Assembly: GCA_022575985.1 (NCBI GenBank)
Contig: JAKSXM010000007.1
Location: 11,596,501 to 11,660,500 of the forward strand
Direction of reading: 5' to 3'
Source: Anagrus nilaparvatae
Taxonomy: Eukaryota > Arthropoda > Insecta > Hymenoptera > Mymaridae
Length of the DNA: 64,000 bases
Below are positions 48,861 through 60,159 of the stretch, one piece after another. The notes beneath the pieces were generated by a model. The model had not been told where the DNA came from. It made no database searches and saw only the letters and a program-made list of their open reading frames with translations. The position numbers and the translations under genes were made by a program. Position 1 is the stretch's first letter. Each line of letters starts with the position of its first letter.

Positions 48861-51069
48861 TAAGAATAATTTAATTTAAATTAAAAAAAAAATACTACGC
48901 TTAAAAGTAGTCACTTTCTTCCCTAGAAAAAAATAGTGGAAAAAAAAATGCTTGTTTTAAGCATAGTTTTCAGGGCAGAAAAGGAAGCATATTTGCATCA
49001 TGAAATAAAAATTTCTTTTTATGATTTTTTATTTTTTAAGGTCTTAAGAGCGGTAGAATTAAAATGCAAAAAAAAAGCTAAAACTTGGAGAAAGTAAAGT
49101 AAATATAATTTAATTTTACACGTATTTTTTTTTTTATAATTGACCGAGTTTTTGAGAAAATAAATAAATAAAAAATAAATTAACACAGGCTCTTATGGGG
49201 AATTTTAAAAAATGAAAAAAAAGCATTTAAAATACAAAACTTAGAAATTTTTTTTTATGAGTTAATAAATAAAGTGCTAATAAATAAAAAGAGACCTTAA
49301 AATTTACAATCGACCGTCATTTGTATAGTTTTACTTAAAAAAATGTATAAAAAATTAACGTTTATTCTGCTACTGAGGTAGAGTAATTTATTATATTTTT
49401 TTATTTATTTATTTTCTTTATAAATAATTAAATAATATTGTTTGAATAATAAATGATTTATTTAATGCCAAAATTAAGTTAATTAAATTCATTTTTAAGC
49501 TTTGAATAGTAATAATTAAGTATTATTGAAAAAATTTTTTATTTATTTAAAGTTGCAATCCGTATTTTTTTACATGAGTAAGACAAGGATGCCAATAGGC
49601 AAAATCCTAACGCTCTTAAGACCTTAATATGTAAAGATGTTAATTTTAATGAGTAATATTAATAACTTTTTTATATTTAATGCATTAATTAATTGAACAG
49701 ACGAGGCATAGGCGAAATACGCCGATGCGATGGTTCTATGCATTTTTAATAAAACGTCGAAAAACCTGACGCAGCGAATATGTTAAATATAAAAATAAAT
49801 TTTTTTATTAGTCGCAATAATTGTTTATTATAACTTGTTTCACGTTTTACATATAATTTTAAAAGTGATAAATTATTTTAGTTGATAGCATTTTTTATTT
49901 AATAATACAACTTACTCTAGTATTTCTTTTCAAATTATTTTGATGCTGCATTAAATATCTTTGATTAGTATATAAGTTGAATAAATTTTTAATTATTTTA
50001 ATAAGCTATCATGTGAAAAAATTTTAAACTTAGTTATTAATTGCGTTGTTTTATATACTATGGAAAATATACTTTAGTTAAAGTTATTACCTATTTATAA
50101 AAGCTTTAAGACTTTATAACCAAGCATCCTGATTAATTTTGAAAATTATAGGGTAGAAGGACCAGTTTTCAGAAATGGAAACCATTTTCAATAATAATTT
50201 TCTATTATCTAATAGAAAGTTCTTTCAGGTATTAATTTCTAAAATTTTATTATCAATTTTCGATAAAAAAAAATTAAATTAAGTCAAAACAAATTATAAA
50301 TAATTTAAAAAAAATTAGTTTATTTTAATACACTTTGTACGTAAAATCCCGTTTTTCATACAACGTAAATAGCTTTATTTATTACTGCATTTTAATTTTA
50401 TTTAATGAAAATGGTCGATAGTTGTCTAAAAAGGGTTTATTCCTCGAAGCCGGTTCTTCTACCATACTGCGTTCAATTTTTTATGAAACATATTAGTGAT
50501 TTGCATCGTAAGATTGCTGTCTTTTAAAGTTTTAATTCTCTTGCATTAAAAAATATTTTTATAAAATGTCTTTAAAAAAATCACATAAAAGCAACAGCAT
50601 TTCTATAGGAACTTGTCATAGATTTAAATTTGGGAAATTTTGACTTAATTTTCGTATCCCTTGGAAAATACCAGTACAGTCCCACGTTTCATAGAAATTC
50701 TAGATACTTATAAATCCTGCACAAAAAAAAAAAAGAAAATAAAAAACAATAAAATTTTAAAAATGTTATTTCCTTTTTTATTGTTGAGCCTTTTAAAAAT
50801 GTTTTTAATACACCTAAAAAGAGTAACTTCAATATCAATTCCCGAGAATTCTGAAAATTGAATCAGAACTTTCCGAAATTTTTATCTGTTGACAGAAAAT
50901 GGTATTTATGTTATTTGCAAATTGAAAATAAGGTTATTAATAACTATAATAAGTAATAATTTGGAATCTACAAAACTAATTTATCAATTTTTCAAAGAAT
51001 AAACTGTGTATATATATTTTGTTACTATAATATTGAAATTAAATATAATTATTATTGGCTTTACGATCG
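48861..51069. other. Intergenic, AT-rich; possible MITE at 50148-50470
   Basis: No gene. tatagggtagaaggaccagt near 50148 is roughly complementary to gccggttcttctaccata near 50450, suggesting a small inverted-repeat element. Confidence 0.4.
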
Positions 51070-51240
51070 AAAAAGAGAACACTTCTTGCCACTGACGAAG
51101 AAAAATCGTATACATCCCTTGTCCATAAATAAAGAATCACAAAAAATTGCAGTGTACCAATCTCGGATTCGCCTCGGATGGTAATTTATATGCAATTTGG
51201 GCCATTCTTTACTTTTCTGGACACGGGATCGTAATATTAT
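51070..51240. repeat. Small dispersed inverted-repeat element, copy 3
   Basis: ttgtccataaataaagaatc and gggccattctttacttttct, as in the copies at 24095 and 38580. Confidence 0.5.
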
Positions 51241-51789
51241 GCATTTTATAAAACATTTCTATACTTTTTTCAAAATAGAGATTATTGCGTTCTTTTTTTT
51301 ATATATGTATTTCTATAAATGTAAAAAATTACTCTTGTAGTGCTTTTTATTTGAAAATATTTGTAATAGCGTATTTATTTTACTTTTAGAATAGAATTGT
51401 TCTAATATTAAAAAATTTTCGAAGCAATAATATGAAATCAATAAAATCAATTTATCAATTTTTTACATTTGTTATTAATAAAGGTCAACAATAAACTTTA
51501 AAAGCATATTTTTTTCCATAATTTTAGTTGATAATGCGATAATGAATATAATTATTATTTATTGTGTGCTTTGACTGTCAAATTGCTCTGCTTAATTGTG
51601 TATGAATTAGTAATTTTCAAGCTTTCGCATAAATATTCAGCTAATTAGTTAAAAACTCAAATCATTGCTTGAAAATTTACAATTTACGCAAAATTCAAGC
51701 AAAGAAATCGTGTTTAAACAAAAATCTAATGATTATTTTAAATTTGTAATGTGTTAAATATGTGAATAATCTGCAGAATGTTTTATTAT

Positions 51790-51952
51790 GTTTGTAATAT
51801 TTAAAACTATTTGTTAACCAAGTTACGAAATATAGTGGTTCAAATTTAAAATGGAAATTGATATACAAAGTAATAAGAATTGGTTTAGCAAACAATCAGA
51901 AATCTTTTGTTTATGATTCTTTGTTATGAATCAGGAATACGATTTTGTTTGG
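51790..51952 (+). pseudogene. Relic of IR C-terminus (unit 2)
   Basis: Nearly identical to 38285-38455: VNQVTKYSGSNLKW near 51813, then a frameshift and MILCYESGI-F up to about 51950. It shows that the decayed IR was already present in the duplicated unit. Confidence 0.65.
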
Positions 51953-51984
51953 CAATTATAAGATTGTAATTTTCTCTAGTCTGT

Positions 51985-52150
51985 GGCCCAAAAGCACATA
52001 TTTCCCAGATGCTGCCCTTGTTTAAAGGCGTGTTTTCATGTCACTGACTCAGAAAAATTTTATACGACCCTTGTCCATAAATAATGAATGCCCCAAATCG
52101 TAGTTTACGTGCGATTAGGGCCATTCTCAATTATCACTGAAAAAAATCTG
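51985..52150. repeat. Small dispersed inverted-repeat element, copy 4
   Basis: cccttgtccataaataatga and ttagggccattctcaatt; diverged member of the same family. Confidence 0.45.
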
Positions 52151-53694
52151 GTTGTGGCAAACGGATTTTTTTCGCTTAAACTGATACAAACGGCATAAAA
52201 TCTTTTTTTTAAATTTTAAGGTACCGTGGCGAGTGATAAACAAATAAGTTTTTTTGAACATTTTTTTTTCTTTTCTTTACGTTTTATGACATTTGTAACA
52301 GTTTTAAGTTCGATTCAATTTTCGCTGTATTTTGTAACGGGTTCAACACATAATTTTTTGTTAAAATTGGAAACAATGAACTACTGGATATAAAAGCTGT
52401 AATTTTCAACACATGTAATAGAAATCAATGTTTGTAAATAATTTTTAAATAAATTGAATTATTTAAAATTTAAATCAAATTCTCTCATTGGCAGATTTAA
52501 ATTCCGTTCCTAAAGATACAGAAATTGACAGCGTAAATTTTGTCATTGGTACTGGACCTAAATTTAAACAAGGAGCCATGCAGGAGTGGGGAATTATCAG
52601 TTTCAATAGTAGGAAAAATGTGCGAATTAATGGCAAATAAAAATTATATTAAATAACCACATTTCTTTTTACATTATTTTGAGTAGTTATGCTACTTCAA
52701 AAATTTTTAAATTTAGCGAATTATGGAATTTGAAGTCACATTTATTAAACAGTTCCCGGTTTATAGGGAGGGAGTATCTCCAGAACTTAAAAATTAAGGG
52801 GGGGGGGTAAAATTTGTCCGGTTTAAAGGGGGGGGGGTCAAATGAGACTTAGAATAATATTAACATGAATTAATTAGACCTTCACCGAGGCCGAGGTGAG
52901 GCAAGGTTTGATATAAATGACCGAGACCGAGGCGAGGCGAAAGATGGATCTCGCCTCGCCTCGGACTCGGCCAAGGTCGAAAAATCATTATCTTGGTCTC
53001 GCCTCGGTCTCGGCCGAGATCCTCGCCCGAGGTTTGATAAGACAACAAACAATTAATTAAAATTCTAATTAAAATCTAAATTCATGTTTATTTAAAAAAA
53101 AATATTTTATACAGATTGTAGTAAATAATCGTTATCGAAGCCACATATTTCAGATAATAAATCCGATTTCACCCAAGCACTTATACATAGTAATGACGTT
53201 AGAGCATCATCTTTCAATGATCGTCTCTTAGGCTGATAAATCAAAGAAGCATCTAAAAACAAGCGTTCTACGGGAACTGACGTGGCCATGATCGACAGCT
53301 TGTCTCTGGCTATTTTTGATAAAATTGTGTAAAAATCTTCGTGCTGTCGCCACCAATCTAATATATTTGTATATTCGGGAGCACATGGTGCATCTAAATA
53401 GTTGTTTAACTCTTCTTCCCAGTTTTGTTCCTCATCTTCATCAAAAATAACTGAAAAATCCAGCAACTTATTATTATTAACCTCCTTTTTTGGGAGTTCA
53501 TTTTTCACATCTTTGCATTGTTTAAACGTATCATAATATTTTTTGTATATTTTTTTAAAACATTTGAAACTTTCTTTCTCTAATTCTTGTCCCGCTTCTT
53601 GTAAAGTTTCTATTAAAATTCCACCTAATCGCGATCGATCATTTTTAACATGGAACATGTTTATAGGGAGGGGGTACTTCAAAACTGGAAAATT

Positions 53695-53842
53695 AAGGGG
53701 GGGGGGTCAAATTTGTCCTTTTTAAGGGGGGGGGGGTCAAATATGTCCTTTTTAAGGGGGGGGGGGGGTCAAATTTGTCCTTTTTAAGGGGGGGGGGGGG
53801 TCAAATTTGTCCTTTTTAAGGGGGGGGGGTCAAATTGGACTT
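53695..53842 (+). repeat. G-run tandem repeat, unit about 35 bp
   Basis: Unit of a run of 9-12 G followed by tcaaatttgtcctttttaa, repeated five times. G-quadruplex-capable on the plus strand. Confidence 0.85.
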
Positions 53843-53864
53843 ATAATATTTTCTATTTAGGGAC

Positions 53865-54345
53865 CTTTGGTGCAGAAGTACTTAGGGAGCATTGGTGCAG
53901 AAGTACCTAGGGACCTATGGTGCAGAAGACCCTAAAGACCTTTGGTACAGAAGTACTTAGGGAGCATTGGTGCAGGAGTCCCTAAAGACCTTTGGTGCAG
54001 AAGTACCTAGGGACCTATGGTGCAGAAGTCTCTAAAGACCTTTGGTGCAGAAGTACTTAGGAAGCATTGGTGTAGAAGTACCTAGGGACCTATGGTGCAG
54101 AAGTCCCTAAAGACCTTTGGTGCAGAAGTACTTAGGGAGCATTGGTGCAGAAGTCCCTAAAGACCTTTGGTGCAGAAGTACCTAGGGTGCAGAAGTCTCT
54201 AAAGACCTTTGGTGCAGAAGTACCTAGGGAGCATTGGTTCAGAAGTACCTAGGGACCTATGGTGCAGAAGTCCCTAAAGACCTTTGGTGCAGAAGTACTT
54301 AGTGACCATTGGTGCAGAAGTCTCTAAAGAACTTCAGTGCAGAAA
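53865..54345 (+). repeat. Minisatellite, unit about 29 bp
   Basis: Units such as ggtgcagaagtacctaggga and gacctttggtgcagaagtcc alternate about 16 times, with variants at the cttagggagcattgg position. It appears derived from the gggacctagaataat repeats seen in other family members. Confidence 0.85.
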
Positions 54346-55150
54346 TACTTGGATATAAATATTGATATTATGAACAGAATAGATACTTTATTATCAGTGT
54401 TAGTTATTAGTGAACATGTTCCATGCTCGTTGGTTGTGTAGTTACACAAACCGGTCATAAGGTTTTTTTTTTTTAAATCAGACGTAATATTTTCGACTTT
54501 ATCAAGTAAAATGTTGAATGATAAAACTGCAGTGGGAATCGTGGGGTACTTTTCAGCAGATAAAAGATCTGATACATGTTTATAAATTTGTAAATATGAT
54601 ATGATGATATCTACAGCATCCCATTCAATGTCAAGTAGTCTAAGCTCTCTCATTTGTAGGTTATTATCACATAACGATTTTATGGGAGCTTCTAAATTCT
54701 CAAAAACTTCCAACATTTGAAGACCGCTATTCCATCTTGTAGTTTTTAATAACTAATAAATAACTTTTAATAAATATAAATAATTTTTAACGGTTTACAC
54801 AATCAACGCGTGAAATTCTTTTTCTGCTAGTATAAATGTGATTGGCGAAATATTTTAAATTTGTTGCAAGGCAGAACGAGGCGAGGCGAGGCGAGTCGAG
54901 GCGAGTCCGAGGTTTACAAAAAGACAGTCTCGGCCTCGCCTCGGTATAACGAGAATTTCAATTTTCCGATCTCGCCTCGCCTCGCCTTGCTCAAAGCGAG
55001 GCCACCTCGTTACTTCGGTGAAGGTCTAGAATTAATGAGTCTTAGAGTAATATTAATTTAATTGTTTTAAATGCTTGAAATTAATTAAATAATATTAAAC
55101 TTATAACCGGTTTGAGTAAATACAACCTAAATCCATGGATCATGTTTACT

Positions 55151-55920
55151 AGAGTAAAGTTCTTGATTATTACTTATAAAATTAGTATCGTATTTTTTAA
55201 AATATTATTTATTTCAACATTAAAATATTAAAAAAAAAAAACGAGATAATTTCAAACGTGCCATTTGATATAAGTCTTTATTATTCGTAAAATAATGTGT
55301 TTTTTTTCTAATTAGTACTGGGGGTTTTTGAGGTTTCTAATTTATAATATGAAGTCAAAAAAATCATAAAATTTCATCTAGGGATGGAAAATTGAGGTGA
55401 ATTATAGGGGTAGCAATCAAGTTTTAGCTGCCTGGGCGGTAATGAGTTAACAGCATTAGGTTTAAAAAATAACTAGTTTGTATAAATATAAATAACAAAA
55501 TTTATTAAAAAATACATACGTTTTATAATTTTAATTTACCAAAAATTGGTCTGTGATAGGAAAAATATTTTATATAGTTAAATAATTCCATTATATAATT
55601 CTATTATATACGATTCATTCTAAATAAAAAGTTGTCAGAACTAATTCCCTGATTTCGCTCATTTCGGGTACACTTTTATATAAATTAAGCATAATCCGTT
55701 GTAAAATTCCAATATTTTTTATCTAGATCGCTGCATTCCCTATTTTGTTCTAAATATTTAAATATTTCCAATCCCTCATTCCTTAAAAAATTCAAAATGG
55801 ATTGGAAAGCTTTTTTTGATATACCTTAGTTTACAGAAATATTAAATGACAGAAAATAAGGAGGCCAAAGGCCCCGTGCGCTAATATTATGTACTTTTAA
55901 TAATTCTTTTTTTTTAACAG
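55151..55920. other. Intergenic, no gene seen
   Basis: AT-rich DNA between the nested transposons and the 78-bp repeat. No readable domain or RNA. Confidence 0.4.
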
Positions 55921-55934
55921 CCGTAGCTATACAT

Positions 55935-56275
55935 TCATTTTTTATACGGTTACACAAGCTGAGCTCTTCTTTGTTATATTGACACGGTTAAACTCAGTTG
56001 ATTGTTTATAAGCAATTTTCATACGGTAGCATATTGCTAACCTATTTCATGCTTATAAAGACACGGTTAAACACGGTTGATCCTCTAAAATCATTTTTCA
56101 TTAGGCTACACATGGTTGATCTCTTTTTCATTTATATGGACAAGGTTTAACTCGTTCAACACTGCAGTAGCTATAGTTTTTTTTATACGGCTAGAAATAT
56201 TTAATTCTATAAAAGCGTTTTTCATACAGTTGTTTACGGTTGATCGATTATATGCTTAGAAAAACACAGTGGCTT
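55935..56275 (+). repeat. Degenerate tandem repeat, period about 78 bp
   Basis: ttt-atacggt/gct starts recur near 55939, 56016, 56095 and 56177, with a partial copy near 56231. Each unit carries gacacggttaaac and cggttgatc words. About 4.5 copies, poorly conserved. Confidence 0.6.
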
Positions 56276-56480
56276 GCAGCGCTTATTATTAACTTTTATT
56301 ATAAGTTTTGCTCCCTGAACACGTTTTGTACTTACATTTTTTCTTCGCCCATTTGATAATTTTTGCTTCATTGCTACGTTATCTAATTATATTTTGTATT
56401 ATTTTATTACTTCGCGAATTTAATAAAGGTTTTGTCGCACGCGCACTAATCAGCGAACGAGGTTGAGGTCAGCGAAGGCC

Positions 56481-56490
56481 TATAAATATA
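56481..56490 (+). promoter_or_regulatory. TATA box of the 56539 reading frame
   Basis: tataaatata in a GC-richer setting, about 58 bases before the ATG. The spacing fits a compact core promoter with initiation near 56512. Confidence 0.45.
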
Positions 56491-56538
56491 ACCACGATTC
56501 TGGGCAAAGGAGCTTTTGCTGTCTAGACTTCAGCCATC

Positions 56539-56682
56539 ATGCACGCTGCTACTTTTGATGCCTACGTTAACCTGTGGATGAAAGATTGTTTGTTTGCTGG
56601 TTTGCTTGTTGATGAGGTTCTTGGTGCACTCAGAGGAGTCCGTGGTATCAGGACATTAGATCCTCATTTATGTAACGTTTAA
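56539..56682 (+). CDS. Unidentified 47-residue reading frame, GC-rich
   Basis: The ATG at 56539 opens 47 codons to TAA at 56680-56682; the product starts MHAATFDAYVNLWMKDC, continues LFAGLLVDEVLGALRG and ends RTLDPHLCNV. It is slightly acidic at first and Arg-rich later, with no signal peptide. GC is near 47 percent against about 25 percent around it and codon use differs from that of the IR genes, which suggests a recent or foreign origin. A TATA box precedes it. I do not recognise it; it could be a complete mini-gene, a first exon, or a fragment of a mobile or viral sequence. A domesticated fragment cannot be excluded. Confidence 0.4.
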   Translation: MHAATFDAYVNLWMKDCLFAGLLVDEVLGALRGVRGIRTLDPHLCNV

Positions 56683-56769
56683 GTAGCTTGTAACTTGCGA
56701 TTGTTGAATCGCTTGGTGCAATTTTTCGAGCTCGTAATAAGAGCGCGATAAAAAGATACAAATGTACTT

Positions 56770-57050
56770 GAAACCAGCGATTTTAAATTATTTTCACGAA
56801 TTCTAACCAATTCGAATCATTTTAAGTTTTAAAATTTTAAAAAGTTACATCTTGATTGTAATTGAGCCTCTGTTTGGTGTAAATTCAGCCAATTAAAAGC
56901 TATTTAAATTGCAAATTTTCAAAAAAAATTTACTTTATAGGTATACGCAAGTTTTAAATAAAATTTTGTCTGACCAATTTGTCTGTTACTACTGGGTATT
57001 ATATAATACCATCTGTTTCTACTGATAAATTATGCTGTATTATTCTTGAT
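56770..57050 (+). repeat. Dispersed repeat shared with 25800-25990
   Basis: cagcgattttaaattatttt and acatcttgattgtaatt match blocks in the first intron of peptide gene copy 3, in the same order and orientation on the plus strand. Confidence 0.45.
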
Positions 57051-57054
57051 TTTA

Positions 57055-57400
57055 ACATGGAACATGTTTATAGGGAGGGGTACTCTGGGAATCCGAAAAT
57101 CAAGGGAGGGGGAATAAATGTATTTCATTTAAGAGAGGGGGTCAAATGGGATTTAAAATAATTTTGATTTGGGGAATTAGAATAATCTGGGTTTAAGGAC
57201 TTAGAATATATTTGATTTAGGGACCTAGAATAATAAGCGTTTAGTGAATCAGAATAGTTTAAGTTTAGAATCTTAACATTTAGTAAAGGTGATAATTACA
57301 AGTAATAAAAGTAGCAAATTGTATTGTATTTGTGTGTCTAAGCTCAGCTGTAAGTAAACATGTTCCATGCATTTTGTTTGTGTTTACACAATCTGAAGTT
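57055..57400 (+). mobile_element. CATGGAACATGTT-family element, full short copy
   Basis: Starts catggaacatgtttataggg, has two G-rich blocks and repeated ttagggacctagaata-type units, and ends aaacatgttccatgc then tttgtgtttacacaa. About 345 bp, inverted ends of 14 bp, no coding capacity. Confidence 0.7.
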
Positions 57401-57779
57401 TTTCTAAGATGGTAAAGCAAAAAAATTTAGCTTCGAAAAATTAAAATTTTTTTTTTTTAAAAGTTTTTTTTAGGTCAAATGTTTCATTGTACCGAAAGTA
57501 ATTAAAATTTATTACGAATTTGACTTAATTTTGTATTACTCACTATACTACTCAAAAATTAGAAAATCGCTAACATGTAAGTAACCTTGAACTCTAAAAA
57601 TAATATTATATGTGATAATTTCTATTGGTCCATACTATTACCCCAATTCTCTAATACTAACGAATGACTGTATTGACTTTGATAATATTTACTCTCATTA
57701 TTAACTTATAAATTACATTTATGATTAATTACTTTTATTATTACTTAGTAATTTTACTGATAAAATTTCATTGAAATTT

Positions 57780-58376
57780 CACTGAAAAAAAAAAAATCCG
57801 GTCACCCTGGAATTTTTCCAGTTGCCACAAGTGGATTTCCGTTTGCCACTAGTGGATTTCTGTTGGCCAGAAGCGGAATTCCGCTAGTTTCTACGAGAGT
57901 CTTATTTTCATGTTCTTAGGAATGTAAATTGCTTGAAACACAAAGAAAATTATTAAAATTAAAAAAAAATTTTTTTTGGATGTCAGCCATTTATTCAAGT
58001 ACCGTCCAATCAAAGGCTAAATTTAGACAAGTAAATAATTAAATAATTTAATTAGATACTTACCTAAAATAAGTTTATACTTATAAACTTATTTTTAAAT
58101 ACTGATTGTGAATACAGTATATATGCGGTATTATAAAATATGGCAGATATAAAGTAAAATCTCACTTGCGGCGAACGATTTAATTTTTAATGTTCAAACG
58201 ATTGCCCATGATTTGAAAATAAATTTTTCAGTCTTGAGAAGTTTTGAATGCGAAAAAATAATTTTTTTTAATTTCCTTTACGTTTGAAGCCATTTAAAAT
58301 CGTTTCAACAAAAAAAAAATTCGCTAATGACAAACGAAAATCCGCTTGCCACATGCGGATTTTTTTTTCAGTGTAT
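57780..58376. mobile_element. MITE with CACTG ends
   Basis: Left end cactgaaaaaaaaaaaatcc; right end ggatttttttttcagtg. The interior has repeated gccac-agtggatttc blocks. The right-end half also occurs at 45370-45425 upstream of the intact IR, so it predates that duplication. Confidence 0.55.
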
Positions 58377-58739
58377 CCATCTATCTATTTTTCCTTTTTT
58401 TTTATTTATATTTTGATTGTATCAAATTAAAAAAAATATATAGAATTTATTTATTTTTAACATTTAGCCATTATTTATTTTAAAATAACGTACATTTTAT
58501 CTTGTATCTATGAAATAAAATTTTATTAAATAAAGACAATTGTTAGCATAATTTTTAAATATTTCTAATTACATTTGACCTCAACTTGATGAATTTAATT
58601 TTTATTTTTTGGTCATTATATTCATTTGCATATTGAGTACTAAATATTAAATTTTATTACCATACAGAATTAATAATAATTCATAATTTCCTAAAGTTAC
58701 ACACCAGTTGTAAATTAATGTAAAATTTTTATAGCTATT

Positions 58740-58950
58740 TTTTAACAAGGGACAATATATTGGTTTTGATTTTGCATGTAGTTGTGTGCACGAGCAAGTG
58801 TAACGAGCGAGTGCAAACAGCATGCAAAAGTCAAAGCCGATATTTTTTCCCGTGATTTAAAACATAGTTTTACATATAACGGGCAAAAAAGCCATCTCCC
58901 TAGGGTAGAAAATAGGTTCTTTCCCCTAGATATGTAAAATAAATGACAGT
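58740..58950. repeat. Imperfect inverted repeat upstream of third IR
   Basis: aatatattggttttgatttt and gcatgtagttgtgtgcacga pair roughly with gtgcaaacagcatgcaaa and gtcaaagccgatatttt. MITE-like. Confidence 0.45.
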
Positions 58951-59015
58951 TATTCATTATTTCTAATACATTCGCTGCGTCTTTGTTTTTTCATTATTGT
59001 CATTTAGTACAGAAA

Positions 59016-59436
59016 TGTTATTAATCTGTTTTGGACACAATAATATCGAGTGTTGTTGAAGAAGTGAAACCTCATCATGTAATGCTTTATACAGGCAATT
59101 TAAGTTCCATTTATTTTAAAAAACCAACATCCATCGGTTTTAAAAGCTTTGATGAAGTATGTTCCAACAACTGAAGTTAATATAAATAATTTTCCTAATT
59201 TCATATATTTTGTCCGAACTGAAGAATTAAAATCTAATCACCAAAAAGCTTATACCGATGGCAACTTTTGTTATAATAGACGAGCTGTTGCACCATTGCA
59301 TGTCTTTGTATTCAGTGACAACGACAGTAGAAATCGAATAACCATCAGAGGTGTACTAAAATTGATTGAAAGAATGTTAGCTACTTTATTACTTGGCAGC
59401 AAAACCAAAATATTAATGTTGATAAAAATAATAAAA
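59016..59436 (+). pseudogene. Truncated third divergent IR
   Basis: Aligns with the first 140 codons of the intact IR: tttggacacaataatatcga, KPHHVMLYTGN, then an extra base in the aaaaaacc run near 59120 that breaks the frame, then KYVPTTEVNINN to LLLGSKTKI near 59415. The signal-peptide region carries a deletion, and homology stops before M1, so all channel parts are missing. It is more diverged from the other two than they are from each other. Confidence 0.8.
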
Positions 59437-59838
59437 TAATTTGACCTTTTTTCGATTATAAATTTTAGATTTTATTTATTAATGCTTGAAGTTTCTACCC
59501 CTAGTTCGGGTGGGGGTCCTTTTCAAAATCTATTTTAAAAAATTTTTATAATTAATAATATTACATCAAAAACATAAAATTAGAAAAATAATTAACAATA
59601 TAGATTCTTACGATTTTAAATAATGATTACATAATTATTAGGATGTAAAGGATCCAGTCAAATTGTAAAATTTTGATATTTCTAATTAAGAAATCTGTAA
59701 TAAATATATACATAAAAAATTAACCTAATTTGCACTTAGATGATTAATTGTGAACTAATTTTTGATTATTTTAATTAGTCTAAGAAACTATTATCACAGA
59801 ATTAATTGTTTAAAATCAACAGTTATAAATTAAATATG

Positions 59839-60135
59839 TGTTACGCCCGAAATGATGTAACGGCCGGTTCCACGGAATGGGAAATTAAACCGGCCGGTTT
59901 CGCGGAACGAGGCATCATATTAAATAAATTAATAAATTGAAAATAAGAAAACTTTCAAAGAAAAAAAATTTTTCATTAAAATCTTTTAAATTTAAAATAT
60001 ATTTTTGAATGATACTGATGAATCGTAAGATAAAAAATTTGTTTGACTTATCAAATTTTATTCATATTTTATTAAACCGGCTAATGGGCTGTCCAAATCA
60101 GCGGAACCAACCGTTACTTCGTTTCGGGCGTAACA
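59839..60135. mobile_element. MITE with TGTTACGCCCGAAA ends
   Basis: tgttacgcccgaaatgatgt at the left pairs with acttcgtttcgggcgtaaca at the right; both arms also share a cggttcc/ggaacc block. About 297 bp, no frame. The target duplication is not clear. Confidence 0.65.
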
Positions 60136-60159
60136 TATACACACTAAACCTTAAAGATG

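Larger units (their letters stand above)
53650..54455 (+). mobile_element. CATGGAACATGTT-family element nested in the hAT
   Basis: Starts catggaacatgtttataggg and ends gtgaacatgttccatgctcg then acacaaaccggt. It interrupts the hAT transposase. Inside are a G-run tandem repeat (53695-53842) and a minisatellite (53865-54345). Confidence 0.75.
52875..55028 (-). mobile_element. hAT transposon, broken transposase, 8-bp target duplication
   Basis: Terminal repeats TAGACCTTCACCGA and TCGGTGAAGGTCTA are flanked by exact gaattaat (52867-52874 and 55029-55036). The subterminal regions 52885-53035 and 54865-55020 are arrays of gaggc/gcctc words. The minus-strand transposase is split by an inner element: the C-terminal part 53649-53107 has a hAT dimerisation pattern (DWWRQHEDFYTILSKIARD, MATSVPVERLFLDASLI, CISAWVKSDLL), and 54716-54460 reads DNNLQMRELRLLDIEWDA and TIPTAVLSFNILLDKVENI. 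The N-terminal half, including the BED finger, is missing, so the element cannot be autonomous. Confidence 0.88.
52763..55150. mobile_element. CATGGAACATGTT-family element split by a hAT
   Basis: The left part (52763-52874) starts ggtttatagggaggg and has two long G runs, then gagacttagaataatatt. The right part (55037-55150) continues gagtcttagagtaatatt and ends ttataaccggtttgagt with atccatggatcatgttta. The halves are separated by the hAT at 52875-55028. Confidence 0.6.

Noticed and set aside
56420..56700. Reading the TATA plus small frame as a densovirus promoter
   Set aside because: Promoter style is suggestive only; no viral replication or capsid domain and no hairpin terminus is nearby.
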